Shown here one piece after another: positions 16,948-25,996 of a stretch of 64,000 nt of DNA. How positions within the stretch are numbered: position 1 is the first letter of the stretch; every line of letters begins with the position of its first letter. This DNA comes from Pseudosulfitobacter pseudonitzschiae (lineage in GTDB: Bacteria > Pseudomonadota > Alphaproteobacteria > Rhodobacterales > Rhodobacteraceae), in the NCBI RefSeq assembly GCF_002222635.1, contig NZ_CP022421.1, positions 35,246 through 99,245 of the forward strand, read 5' to 3'. The translations under genes were made by a program, and so were the position numbers. A model generated the notes under the pieces. That model was not told the origin of the DNA. It did no database searches and saw nothing but the letters and a program-made list of their open reading frames with translations.

Positions 16948-17661
16948 TCAAGCACCCAGATAGGTGTCGATTATTTTCCGATTTTCATGCATTTCCGCGG
17001 GGACACCGGACCAGACGAAATGGCCGCCATCCATCAGATGCAGCCGGTCCGCATGGTTGGCCACCCGGGCGATATTCTCTTCGACCACGACGATCGTCAT
17101 CCCTGTCGCGCGCAATTCGTCGATGGCCGCATAGATCTGGTCGATCACCACCGGCGCCAGGCCGAGCGAAGGCTCGTCCAGCACCAGCAGGCGGCAATCC
17201 CCCATCATCAGGCCGCGGCCGATGCCCAGCATCCGGCGCTCACCTCCCGACAGGGAGCTGGCGATCTGCTCCGCGCGCTGTTCGAGCTTGGGAAAGAGCG
17301 CGAAGACCTTGTCTAGTTGCGCCTGGGACCTTGCATCCGACCGGTTGGCATAGCCGCCGACCAGCAGGTTTTCGAGAATGGTCATGTTCTTGTAGACCAG
17401 ATCGCCCTGCGGCACATGGGCCAGCCCCATCCGCGCGATTTTCTCCGGCGCCAGCCCGAGGATGGATCGACCGTTCAGCGCGATGCTGCCCTGGGTCCTG
17501 GGCAACAGGCCCGATATCGCGCGCAGCAGCGTCGTCTTGCCATGACCGTTCGGGCCGACAATGCCGATCAGTTCGCCTTTCGCGACCGTCAGGTCGATCC
17601 CGTTCAGGATCGACCCTGTGCCGTAACCGGCGTGACAATCCTTGACTTCAAGAAGCGGCAT
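16948..17661 (-). CDS. livF: Branched-chain-type ABC transporter ATPase LivF
   Basis: A 237-aa ATPase beginning MPLLEVKDCHAGYG. Walker A GPNGHGKTT, Q-loop in LAHVPQGDLVYKNMT, signature LSGGERRMLGIGRGL, Walker B LLVLDEPSLGL and a switch His region are present. The LivF subtype is shown by its short length and the PRTQGSIALNGRSI segment. The ATG at 17661 overlaps the end of livG by 14 nt, indicating translational coupling. It couples ATP hydrolysis to uptake through the LivH/LivM pore encoded upstream. Confidence 0.9.
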   Translation of the reverse strand: MPLLEVKDCHAGYGTGSILNGIDLTVAKGELIGIVGPNGHGKTTLLRAISGLLPRTQGSIALNGRSILGLAPEKIARMGLAHVPQGDLVYKNMTILENLLVGGYANRSDARSQAQLDKVFALFPKLEQRAEQIASSLSGGERRMLGIGRGLMMGDCRLLVLDEPSLGLAPVVIDQIYAAIDELRATGMTIVVVEENIARVANHADRLHLMDGGHFVWSGVPAEMHENRKIIDTYLGA

Positions 17662-18460
17662 TTCCGACCTCCTCCGCCTGTGCTCCCCTGCGGCTGTCTG
17701 CAGCACCGGACACACCGAGGAAGACATCCACGACCTCGGGATTGTCGGCGAGACTGCCCGCCGTCCCTTCGTGCAGTTTCGCACCGTGGTGCAGGATCAT
17801 GATCCGGTCCGCAAAGGCTGTCATGAAGCTCATCACGTGTTCGATCACGACGATGGTGGTCCCGCGAAAATCCCGAAGCTGTCTGAAGACCGCCGCGCAG
17901 GTTTCGATCTCGGCCGGGTTGAGCCCCCCGACCGGTTCGTCCAGCAGCAGCAGTTTGGGATGGCTCACGATGGCGCATCCGATCATCAACAGCTTCAGCT
18001 GCAAGACCGGCAAGGCACCCGCCATCACGTCCGCATAGTCCGTCAAACCGGTCAGATCGAGTACCTCGGCCGCGCGGATCTCGGACCTGCGGTCATAGCT
18101 CAACCCGGGCACGAGCCGCTTTTCGCTGCCGAAATAGGCGCAGGTCTTCAGATTGTCGGCGACCGTCTGCGAGTTGAAGACGGCGTTTAGCTGGAAGGTG
18201 CGGCTAATGCCGAGATGGCAGATCGCCGAGGCGCCGAGCCCGGTGATATCGGCGCCCTCGAACAGGATCCTCCCGGCGGTCGGGGGGGTCACCCCGGACA
18301 AGAGATCAAACAGCGTGGTCTTCCCGGCGCCGTTCGGACCGCCGATGCCGAGAACCTCGCCGCGGTCGACATGAAAGCTGAGATCGTTCGTCGCCTTCAT
18401 GGCCCCATAGGCCTTGGTCAGGCCGCGCACCTCGAGCAGATGTTGCGGTGAATGGGTCAC
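17648..18460 (-). CDS. livG: Branched-chain-type ABC transporter ATPase LivG
   Basis: A 270-aa ATPase with Walker A GPNGAGKTTLFD, Walker B LLLLDEPVGGLNPAEIE and the LivG-type C-terminal helix with HHGAKLHEGTAGSLADNP. The ABC signature is unusual: where LSGGQ/LSHGQ is expected it reads ALPVLQLKLLMIG. The rest of the nucleotide-binding core is intact and I recall related LivG proteins with a similar LPVLQLK block, so it is probably functional. It follows livM by 3 nt. Confidence 0.88.
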   Translation of the reverse strand: MTHSPQHLLEVRGLTKAYGAMKATNDLSFHVDRGEVLGIGGPNGAGKTTLFDLLSGVTPPTAGRILFEGADITGLGASAICHLGISRTFQLNAVFNSQTVADNLKTCAYFGSEKRLVPGLSYDRRSEIRAAEVLDLTGLTDYADVMAGALPVLQLKLLMIGCAIVSHPKLLLLDEPVGGLNPAEIETCAAVFRQLRDFRGTTIVVIEHVMSFMTAFADRIMILHHGAKLHEGTAGSLADNPEVVDVFLGVSGAADSRRGAQAEEVGNAAS

Positions 18461-18463
18461 GTT

Positions 18464-19465
18464 TCAGCCCTCCTTCCTGGGGCTCAAGGCCCACTTCCTG
18501 AGTGACGCGAAACCGCCCATCAGGCCCTCCGGCAATGTGAGCAGGATGATCGAAAGAACGGCCGCATAGGCGGTGTTGCGCCATGCCGCGAGGTCGCGGA
18601 AGCCCTCGTCGATAAGCGCCAGCACGATCGTGCCGACCACCGGGCCCCAAATGGTGCCGCGGCCGCCGACGACCATCATCGACAGCAGGAACAGCAGCGT
18701 GGGCAATTCGAGAACCTGCGGACCAAACGTGCCGATCACCCCGGCATAGACGCCTCCGCTCAAACCGGTGAACACTCCGGAGACGGCAAAGACGATGGCC
18801 TGATATTTCCGGATCTCGATACCTCGCGACGCGGCGCAGACCTCGTTGTCGCGCATCGCCTTAAAGGCCTGCCCATAGGGGCTGTAGACGACCATGATCG
18901 CGACCAGTATCGACAGCGCGAGCATGATGAGCGACAGGTAGAAATTGCCAAGCGGCGCACTGCTGTATCCAAGTAGCTCGCGAAACCCGAAATCGCCGAA
19001 ACGCGACAGGCCGCGGGCGCCGCCGGAGAAGGAATAGCAAACCGATTGGGTCTGCCGGAAGCAGGCCACATCGGTCACCAGAAGCTGATAGACCGTCATG
19101 GCGATTGCGAGCGTGACCACGACGACATAAGCGCCGCGCAGCCGGAACGTGGCAAAGGCCATGACGAGGCTCATCAGCAGCCCCGCCAGAGCCGCCACCG
19201 GCAGGGTCCACCATAGCGACATGCCGAAATAGAGGCCCATGAGCGCGGTGGCATAGCCGCCCACCGCGAACAGAGCCATATGGCCGATCGACAGGATGCC
19301 GGCGACGCCGAAGACCAGGTTCCACTGCGACACGACGGCCGCCCACAGGATGAACAGGGTGATCTGCCCCAGAACGTAGCGGCTCAGTCCCAGCGCGGGC
19401 AAAAGGCTCAGGACGCCGACAAAGAGAAGAAGGATCAGAAGATCGCGGGATTTCATTGAACGCAT
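18464..19465 (-). CDS. livM: Branched-chain-type ABC permease LivM
   Basis: A 333-aa integral membrane permease with about 9-10 hydrophobic segments. The conserved EAA-like region GQAFKAMRDNEVCAASRGIEIRKYQ and the motif GGRGTIWGPVVGTIVLALIDE identify LivM. It forms the pore with LivH. An alternative start three codons later (19456) is equally possible. The LivH stop is 3 nt upstream of the ATG at 19465. Confidence 0.88.
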   Translation of the reverse strand: MRSMKSRDLLILLLFVGVLSLLPALGLSRYVLGQITLFILWAAVVSQWNLVFGVAGILSIGHMALFAVGGYATALMGLYFGMSLWWTLPVAALAGLLMSLVMAFATFRLRGAYVVVVTLAIAMTVYQLLVTDVACFRQTQSVCYSFSGGARGLSRFGDFGFRELLGYSSAPLGNFYLSLIMLALSILVAIMVVYSPYGQAFKAMRDNEVCAASRGIEIRKYQAIVFAVSGVFTGLSGGVYAGVIGTFGPQVLELPTLLFLLSMMVVGGRGTIWGPVVGTIVLALIDEGFRDLAAWRNTAYAAVLSIILLTLPEGLMGGFASLRKWALSPRKEG

Positions 19466-19468
19466 GGG

Positions 19469-20347
19469 TCAATTCCTCTCCAGTTCCTGGCGCCCGAAGA
19501 GACCGGTCGGTCGGTAGACCAGCACCAGCACCACGACGAGAAGCGACACGGGAAACCCCCATTTCACACCGAGCGTGTACTGCACGGTGGTTTCCAGACC
19601 AGCCAGCGCGAATGACGCGGCCAGCGCACCGGGAATGCTGCCGAGCCCGCCCAGGACGCAGACGATCAGCGCCTTGAGCAGCGGATCGAACCCGGCACCG
19701 GGATAGACGGTCGTCGAGCTTGTCAGCAGCACGCCGGAGGCGCCCGAGATGATCCCGGCGAGAACCGTCACCTGAAAAATCACCGCCTGCACCGGCACGC
19801 CGTTCAGCCGAGCGGCGGTGATGTCCTGCGAGACGGCCCGGATGAGCCGGCCGAGATTGGTCTTGTGCACGACGAGTTGCAGCAGCAGCACCATGAGCGC
19901 GCTGCAACAGACGACCAGCAGGGTCTGGTGCCCGATGGACAGCGCGCCGAGGTCGAACCGACCCTCGACCTGAAACGGTTGTCGCAGGATCTTTGCGCCT
20001 ATCAGGTTGTTGATGAGATCGACCACGATGGTGCTGAACGCCATGGTGAGGATGATGATCCGCAGATCGAAATTCGCCTTGCCGAAGATCCACCGGACCT
20101 GCGAGACGTAGAGCAGTAGTCCGCCCGCAGCGCCCGCAATCATGCCGCCCAGAAGCCCCGTCCACCAAGGCAGGCCCAGCCCTGTCACGACGGCCACCGA
20201 GCCATAGGCCCCGATGACGATCATGGCGCCATGCGCGAGGTTCAGCATCGAAATGCTGCCCCATAGCAGCGCCAGCGAGACCGAGCTCGCGGCATAGATC
20301 GCGCCCAACGCAATCGTGCTGGTCAAAATTCCAGTCAGAAGCTCCAT
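19469..20347 (-). CDS. livH: Branched-chain-type ABC permease LivH
   Basis: A 292-aa membrane permease with about 8 hydrophobic segments. LivH markers include SLALLWGSISMLNLAHGAMIVIGAY near the N-terminus, RLIRAVSQDITAARLNGVPV and VCVLGGLGSIPGALAASF. It lies between the binding-protein gene (start 21756, end 20428) and livM in the same transcription unit. Confidence 0.88.
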   Translation of the reverse strand: MELLTGILTSTIALGAIYAASSVSLALLWGSISMLNLAHGAMIVIGAYGSVAVVTGLGLPWWTGLLGGMIAGAAGGLLLYVSQVRWIFGKANFDLRIIILTMAFSTIVVDLINNLIGAKILRQPFQVEGRFDLGALSIGHQTLLVVCCSALMVLLLQLVVHKTNLGRLIRAVSQDITAARLNGVPVQAVIFQVTVLAGIISGASGVLLTSSTTVYPGAGFDPLLKALIVCVLGGLGSIPGALAASFALAGLETTVQYTLGVKWGFPVSLLVVVLVLVYRPTGLFGRQELERN

Positions 20348-20427
20348 CGCCTGGCTCCAGTTTTTCCTTGGTGGTTTTGCACTCGGGGCTCCGGCAGAGC
20401 CCCGAGGCGCGACGTCATGCGTCTTGC

Positions 20428-21756
20428 TCAGGTGAACCAGGGCGGGGTTTCGAACGCGACCTCGTTATAGGGTTCGGGGAAAATCAGCTTCTTCGGCACG
20501 GCCGCGGCCGGGTCCTTGATCTGGTAGAGCAGATGCGGCATGGCCAGAGATGCATCCGGTGAGATGGTCGGATATGGCAGGGCTGCGTTGAACTCCTTAG
20601 CATAGCGCAAGGTGCCGAACGGCGCGCGGAATGAGAAGCGGCGCAGGTTGTCGGCGATCTTGCGGTTCTGCTCGTAGTCGCCCGGCTCCCCGGTTCCGCC
20701 GGCCAGAGCGGCCGCAATCGCGTAGTGATACATCTCGGAATAGGTCGATGCACCCGGGTCGGCTTCGGCGGTCTCCCCGAATCTGGCCCAATAGGCGTCG
20801 CGGAAGGCATTGCCGATCTCGTCGGGCAGAATGCCGATGACCGATGACGACATGACACCCCGGGCGGCCTCGCCCGCGATCTCCGAGAAGGCTTTGAGCA
20901 GCGGCCCATACTGCATGTAGACAAGGCTGTTGGTCGGGTTCTCGGCAAACTGGATCTGGAATTGCGCCAGATCCGCAGGGAAGAAATGGGTGTTCGCGAT
21001 CACGGCAGGCTGTTCGGCGCGCACCTTGTTGAGGACGGCGCCCCATTCGGTAGTCGGAACAGGAACGATCTCTTCGAACGAGACTTCGAAACCGTATTGC
21101 GGCGCGGTATCCCGGATCGCGTTGGAAATCACCGTGGAATAGGGAAGCGAGCCCGTGACGAGCGCGATCTTGTTGTTGTCGGGCTTCCAAAGACCCTGGT
21201 CGCGTAGCGAGGCCAGCATCACCGGCAGGCCCACACCGTAGTAGTATTCCGCGGGATCCGCCATGAAGATACCTGTGTAGCGCTCGGGATCGCTCTGGAA
21301 CGCTTCATGGTGCCCGATGGACGTGTTGTAGTGAATGTAGATAATCCCCGCATCCGCGATGGGATCGTATTCCGCCTGATTGGCGCCGACATTGTAGCCG
21401 TTGATGATCGCGTGCGACCCATAGCGGTCGATCAGCAGCCGTGCGGCGGCGCTGACCTCCTCGGCGGTCTGGTTCTTGCTGTCGAGCGTCGTCGGCTCCA
21501 GCATCTTACCGAGGATCCCGCCGGCGGCGTTGATCTCCTCGCAGGCCATTTCCAGGCCGTTCTTGTGTTCGATTCCGTCGACCGCCAGTGGACCGGTGAG
21601 CGATGCCATCTGTCCGATCGGGATGGTTCCCGATTGCTGAGCGTTGGCCTCGTTGACAGAGGCCAAAAGCCCAGCCCCGAAAGCGGTTCCGGCACCCGTT
21701 GCCAGGAACTTGCGGCGCGTGCTGAGCACAGCCGGTGAGTTGATTTTCTTTTCCAT
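20428..21756 (-). CDS. ABC transporter substrate-binding protein, TAT-exported
   Basis: A 442-aa periplasmic binding protein of the type-I (LivJ/urea/amide) fold. It starts with a twin-arginine signal (STRRKFLATGAGTAFGAGL) and a probable cleavage after EANA. The mature part opens with IPIGQMASLTGPLAVDG. It is closest in feel to the urea/short-amide binding proteins (UrtA/FmdD-like) rather than leucine binders, which suits a small lactam or cyclic amide. It is encoded directly before livHMGF and after hyuAB, so it probably captures the substrate of the hydantoinase-like enzyme. Confidence 0.85.
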   Translation of the reverse strand: MEKKINSPAVLSTRRKFLATGAGTAFGAGLLASVNEANAQQSGTIPIGQMASLTGPLAVDGIEHKNGLEMACEEINAAGGILGKMLEPTTLDSKNQTAEEVSAAARLLIDRYGSHAIINGYNVGANQAEYDPIADAGIIYIHYNTSIGHHEAFQSDPERYTGIFMADPAEYYYGVGLPVMLASLRDQGLWKPDNNKIALVTGSLPYSTVISNAIRDTAPQYGFEVSFEEIVPVPTTEWGAVLNKVRAEQPAVIANTHFFPADLAQFQIQFAENPTNSLVYMQYGPLLKAFSEIAGEAARGVMSSSVIGILPDEIGNAFRDAYWARFGETAEADPGASTYSEMYHYAIAAALAGGTGEPGDYEQNRKIADNLRRFSFRAPFGTLRYAKEFNAALPYPTISPDASLAMPHLLYQIKDPAAAVPKKLIFPEPYNEVAFETPPWFT

Positions 21757-21872
21757 GGTCTGGTATCCCTGTTGGCAATTTTTCTTTGTTCACGCACGCA
21801 GTCGCGCCGTGTGGTTTTCGGTGGATTTCCCGAAGAGACCGGCACCCCAGGACATGGGGCGCCGGGTATTCG

Positions 21873-23645
21873 CTAGGCGGCGCGCAGGCGCGCCGTTTCC
21901 GCTTCGTCCAGTGTCATGTTCTCGGGATCGATCACGACACCGTATGCGTCCCGAGCCTTTTCGATGGACACATAACCATCCAGAACGTCGTCCAGGACTT
22001 TCTGGGCAGGCCGCTCGCGCGGGTCGCCCCAGCCGCCGCCGCCGGTGCTTTCGAACTGGAACACCTCGTCGTAGTTGAACGGGTGGCTGGACAGCAGCGG
22101 GCTGCACCAGTCGCCGTTCTCGGTCAGGCCACCGATCACGATCTCGCGCCCGTCCGGATAGAGATGCTTGGAGCGCTGCACGTCGCTGCGCAGACCGCCG
22201 TTCACGCCGGGGCTGCCTTCGCGGGTCCGCGAGGTTTCCATGTTCATCTCGCCCTCGCACAGGAAGCGGACCTTAAAATTCGCTCCCAGGCCGCCGCGGA
22301 ACTTGCCGGCACCGGCACTGTCGGGCCGCAATTCGAAGGCTTCGTACTCGATCGGGAACAAGAGTTCCGCCGTTTCGGCCATCATGTTCATGCAGTTGCC
22401 GAGCGGGTCCATCGTAACACTCATCCCGTCGTTATAGGGCGTGCCACCCCAGCCACCGGCCGGCAGATCCGAGAACACGTTCGCGTTGCCGTGCTCATCC
22501 TTCGTGGAGGAGACGAACCAGTTGCATTCTGAACAGGTCGAGCCGGTGACGCGGTCGGGGATCGCCTGGGCCAGCGCCTGCCAGATCGCACTGGTGATCT
22601 TGGACGAGGTCAGCGTGGTACACCCGATCGTCGGCGCCGGCCATTGCGGGTTCAGCCAGGTTCCTTCGGGAATATCGAGCGTGATCGGCACGAACATCCC
22701 GGCATTCGATGGCGCATGCGGCGCAAGGAAGAACTGAAGCGAGTAATAGGCCGCCGAGGCCGTATTGGCGTAGGGCGAATTGATCGAGCCCTTGCAGGTC
22801 GGGTCCGACCCGTTGAAGTCGACATGGATGTTCGACCCCTTGACAGTCAGCTGCACCGCAACCTTGACCGGATCGGGCGAGAAGCCGTCGGTATCGGCGA
22901 AATCCTCGGCGTAATAGACACCGTCGGGGATCTCTTCGATCGACTTGCGGATGATGCGTTCGGTATAGCCGATCAACTCCTTCATCGCGGCCTTCACCGT
23001 CGTCAGCCCATACCGCCGGGCGGCGCGCTGCAGTTCCTGCTCGGCGGCCCGCAACGCACCGAGATGCGCCTGAAGGTCGCCTTCGATAAAGAAGGGCGTC
23101 CGCGTATTGTTCATGATGATCGCCAGGAAATCGGGATTGATTTCATAGTTCTCATAGAGCTTGATCGGCGGGATGCGCAGCCCTTCGGCGGCCACGTGGG
23201 TCGAGAACGACATCCCCCCCGCAGCACCGCCACCCAGGTCCATCCAGTGACCGCGACTCACCGCGAAGCCAAGCACTTCCTCTTCGTAGAAGACCGGCAT
23301 GATGAAGGTGATATCGTTGGTATGCGTGCCGCCCTGATAGGGATCGTTCAGCGCATAGATATCGCCCGGTTTCATAGTCTCGATTGGATACTTTCGGGCC
23401 GCCGCGTCGGCGCTGTACTGCATCGCCGCCAGATGGACCGGACAGTTCGCGGCCTGTGCCAGAAGGCGAAGCTCGGGGTCGTAGACCGCATTCGAAAAGT
23501 CTAGGATATCGGCCAGGATCGGCGAGAACGAGGTGCGTTGCATGATCGTGGACATGCGATTGCACGCATATTCGAACGTATTGCGCAGCACTTCGAAAGT
23601 GACGGCGTCGACTTCGCCGAAGCGTCCTTTGGTTTCGGTAGACAT
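21873..23645 (-). CDS. hyuB: Hydantoinase B / oxoprolinase-family subunit
   Basis: A 590-aa HyuB-family subunit. Characteristic blocks are present: TFEVLRNTFEYACNRMSTIM at the N-terminus, MKPGDIYALNDPYQGGTHTND, GRGHW-like SRGHWMDLGG and the C-terminal glycine-rich FESTGGGGWGDPRERP. With HyuA it forms the ATP-dependent amidohydrolase of the hydantoinase, 5-oxoprolinase and N-methylhydantoinase type. The start at 23645 has a GAGGAG ribosome site and lies 11 nt after the hyuA stop. In this operon the likely reaction is ring opening of a small lactam such as N-methyl-2-pyrrolidone. Confidence 0.88.
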   Translation of the reverse strand: MSTETKGRFGEVDAVTFEVLRNTFEYACNRMSTIMQRTSFSPILADILDFSNAVYDPELRLLAQAANCPVHLAAMQYSADAAARKYPIETMKPGDIYALNDPYQGGTHTNDITFIMPVFYEEEVLGFAVSRGHWMDLGGGAAGGMSFSTHVAAEGLRIPPIKLYENYEINPDFLAIIMNNTRTPFFIEGDLQAHLGALRAAEQELQRAARRYGLTTVKAAMKELIGYTERIIRKSIEEIPDGVYYAEDFADTDGFSPDPVKVAVQLTVKGSNIHVDFNGSDPTCKGSINSPYANTASAAYYSLQFFLAPHAPSNAGMFVPITLDIPEGTWLNPQWPAPTIGCTTLTSSKITSAIWQALAQAIPDRVTGSTCSECNWFVSSTKDEHGNANVFSDLPAGGWGGTPYNDGMSVTMDPLGNCMNMMAETAELLFPIEYEAFELRPDSAGAGKFRGGLGANFKVRFLCEGEMNMETSRTREGSPGVNGGLRSDVQRSKHLYPDGREIVIGGLTENGDWCSPLLSSHPFNYDEVFQFESTGGGGWGDPRERPAQKVLDDVLDGYVSIEKARDAYGVVIDPENMTLDEAETARLRAA

Positions 23646-23656
23646 GGTTGTTCTCC

Positions 23657-25678
23657 TCAATTCCCGATGGTGACGACAAGGTTGCCGCTTTTGTCGACTT
23701 CGCCGGAGCAGTTCGGCGGAATGACAGCGATGGAGTCGAGATACTCGACAACGGCAGGGCCCTGCATACGCGCGCCGGGCGCGATGTTCTTGCCGTCGTA
23801 AAGTTCGGTGTCGTGCCAGGTGCCATCGAAATAGACCGACCGGGTGGCGTGGCTTTCGACAGACTGCTGACCGCTGAAATCGTAGACCGGCGGTTCTTTC
23901 ATCTTGCCGACCGCGGTGACGCTGAGGGACACGAAGGCGATCTCGAAGGCTTCGTTCGACACCCCGTATTCCTTTTCATGCGCGGCGTGAAACGCGTTGG
24001 CAATCTGCGGAATATGCGCGTCGGTCAGTTCACCCGAGGGGATATCCGTCTCCACCTCGTATGTCTGGCCCACATAGCGCATCTGTGCCGTGCGGCGCAG
24101 CTCCATGTTGTCGTCGGAGATCCCGTCCGCGGCGAGACGCGCGCGCGCATCCGCTTCGATCCGGTCATAGAGCCGGTTCAGATCGGCCACCTTCACATCG
24201 CTGAGCGCCGCGTAGTGGAAGGTTTCGATATCGTGGCGCATGTCCATGGCCGTGGCGCCGAAGGCCGAGGCTACACCGGCCGCGCCCGGGATCACCACTT
24301 GCGGAATGCTCATCGCCTGGGCCACAAAACAGGCATGCATCGGCCCCGCGCCGCCAAAGCTGGCAAGCACGAAATCGCGCGGATCGCGGGCCCTGGCAAC
24401 GACCACGCCCTTCACCGCCTGCGCCATGGTTTCGCAGGAAATCTTGATCATGCCGTCGGCCGTTTCCAGACGCGACAACCCGATTTTCTTGGCTAGGCGA
24501 TCGATGGCAGCTTCAGCAGCCGCCTTGTCCAGTTCGAACTTGTCGCTGAGCGACGGGTTCAGACGTCCGAGAACGAGGTTCGCGTCCGTGATCGTCGGCT
24601 CGGTTCCGCCCCGGCCGTAGCAGGCAGGGCCAGGTGTCGAGCCTGCCGATTGGGGTCCCATCCGCAGCGATCCGCCCTCATCGACCCAACCGATGGAGCC
24701 GCCACCGGCGCCGACGGAGTGGATGTCGAGCATCGGCACGGCGACCGGAACTTCCCATTCCAGCTCATGGTCGCGGGTGATGAGGCCCTCACCCTTCTCG
24801 ACGATGGACACGTCAAAGCTGGTGCCGCCGACATCCGTATGAATGATGTTTTCGAAACCTGCATGGATGGACAGGTAGGAGGCATAGGCCACCCCGCCTG
24901 CCGGCCCGGATTCGATCAGCTCCTCGGGACGCAGCTTGGCGTTTTGCGCGCCCATGACGCCGCCGTTGCTCTTGAGGATGAGCAGCTTTCCTGTGAAGCC
25001 CCGCTCGGCCAGAACCTCGGACAGACGGTCGAAGTAATGCGTCATGATCGGCATGAGGCAGGCGCGGATCGCGGTCGTCGTGAACCGGCCGTGCTCGCGG
25101 AACACCGGGCGGGTGTCCGACGAAATGACGACATGCACGCCGGGTGCCTCTTCGAGGATTATGTCGCGCATCTTTCTCTCATGCGCGTCGTTTGCATAGG
25201 AGTTGATGAAGCCGACCCCGACCGAGCCATAGCCACGCGCCTTGATCTCGCGTGCGATCTCCCGCGCGGCGTCTTCCCGGAGTTCCCGGCGCACGTCTCC
25301 CTTGGCTGACATGCGTTCGTCGATGGTGAAGCGATGGCGACGGCGGATCAGCGGCTTGGGCTTGGTCTGATACGGGTCGTAGAGCGCCTTGCGGTGCTGA
25401 CGCCCGATCTCGATCGTGTCCCGGAACCCTTCGGTCGTGACAAAGGCCGCATCGGGGTAATCGCGTTCGATCAGCGAATTGGTCGCAGTTGTCGTTCCGT
25501 GCATCAGAAACGAGATCTGGTCGAACGGAATACCCGCGGTCTCAATGGATTGAAGAACCCCGCGCGAGCGATCATCCTTCGTGGTCAGGACCTTAGCGGT
25601 CTTGTAAGACCCATCCTCTTCGTTCCATGCAAAGAAGTCGGTGAACGTCCCACCAACATCAATTCCGACGCGCCACAT
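23657..25678 (-). CDS. hyuA: Hydantoinase A / oxoprolinase-family ATP-dependent subunit
   Basis: A 673-aa HyuA-family subunit with two actin-like ATPase lobes: WRVGIDVGGTFTDFFAW at the N-terminus and IHTDVGGTSFDVSIV mid-protein, plus the substrate-domain motif FLMHGTTTATNSLIER and the family block VGAGGGSIGWVDEGG. HyuA activates the amide with ATP for hydrolysis together with HyuB. It is the first gene of the long minus-strand operon. Its promoter region contains TTGACA and a 26-bp dyad shared with the divergent etf operon. Substrate choice among hydantoins, oxoproline and lactams cannot be read from sequence alone. Confidence 0.88.
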   Translation of the reverse strand: MWRVGIDVGGTFTDFFAWNEEDGSYKTAKVLTTKDDRSRGVLQSIETAGIPFDQISFLMHGTTTATNSLIERDYPDAAFVTTEGFRDTIEIGRQHRKALYDPYQTKPKPLIRRRHRFTIDERMSAKGDVRRELREDAAREIAREIKARGYGSVGVGFINSYANDAHERKMRDIILEEAPGVHVVISSDTRPVFREHGRFTTTAIRACLMPIMTHYFDRLSEVLAERGFTGKLLILKSNGGVMGAQNAKLRPEELIESGPAGGVAYASYLSIHAGFENIIHTDVGGTSFDVSIVEKGEGLITRDHELEWEVPVAVPMLDIHSVGAGGGSIGWVDEGGSLRMGPQSAGSTPGPACYGRGGTEPTITDANLVLGRLNPSLSDKFELDKAAAEAAIDRLAKKIGLSRLETADGMIKISCETMAQAVKGVVVARARDPRDFVLASFGGAGPMHACFVAQAMSIPQVVIPGAAGVASAFGATAMDMRHDIETFHYAALSDVKVADLNRLYDRIEADARARLAADGISDDNMELRRTAQMRYVGQTYEVETDIPSGELTDAHIPQIANAFHAAHEKEYGVSNEAFEIAFVSLSVTAVGKMKEPPVYDFSGQQSVESHATRSVYFDGTWHDTELYDGKNIAPGARMQGPAVVEYLDSIAVIPPNCSGEVDKSGNLVVTIGN

Positions 25679-25694
25679 GCGTTTCTCCCTGTTT

Positions 25695-25720
25695 GTGAAT
25701 TTTCATTATCATATGTTCAC
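25695..25720. promoter_or_regulatory. 26-bp dyad operator candidate, hyu operon
   Basis: GTGAA-N16-TTCAC, ending 17 bp upstream of the hyuA start codon. The same 5+16+5 arrangement occurs at 26842-26867 before etfB. It is a likely binding site for the XRE-cupin regulator encoded between the two. Confidence 0.5.
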
Positions 25721-25742
25721 TTCACTGTCACTCATGTGTCAA
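25714..25742 (-). promoter_or_regulatory. Candidate hyu operon promoter
   Basis: A consensus -35 TTGACA (25742-25737) with a weak -10 TGAACA (25719-25714) after 17 nt on the minus strand. The -10 overlaps the 26-bp dyad, as expected for repression. The remaining sequence of the 318-bp gap (25743-25996) shows nothing else I can identify. Confidence 0.4.
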
Positions 25743-25996
25743 GTTTTTATTTTTTTAAATTTCTGCCCCATTTTTTGGCGCGACGCCTGAGCTGAGATCG
25801 CCTGGACGCGCCTCAGACGAGGGTTTTGGCCCATACAAAGCCAATCCCGGAAACTGCGGGCAAAAAGGCACGGAAACGATCACGCGGGGGTGCTGGTCAC
25901 GACGCCACCGCCCGTTCGGCGCGACATCAGACGGCGTACACCGAACACGGCAAGCGTTTGGGAAACCGGAGGCCGTTGACCCGACTAAGGGTCGAA

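Noticed and set aside
15499..17316. 605-codon plus-strand open frame
   Set aside because: It is antisense to the demethylase and LivF genes, both with clear family motifs. Its product is His/Arg-rich with no recognisable domain, a typical shadow of GC-rich coding sequence.
21873..25678. Calling HyuAB a 5-oxoprolinase or creatinine-pathway hydantoinase
   Set aside because: Both remain possible biochemically, but no carbamoylsarcosine amidase or glutathione-related gene is present, and GabT/GabD/FolD/PurU fit lactam-to-methylaminobutyrate chemistry better.
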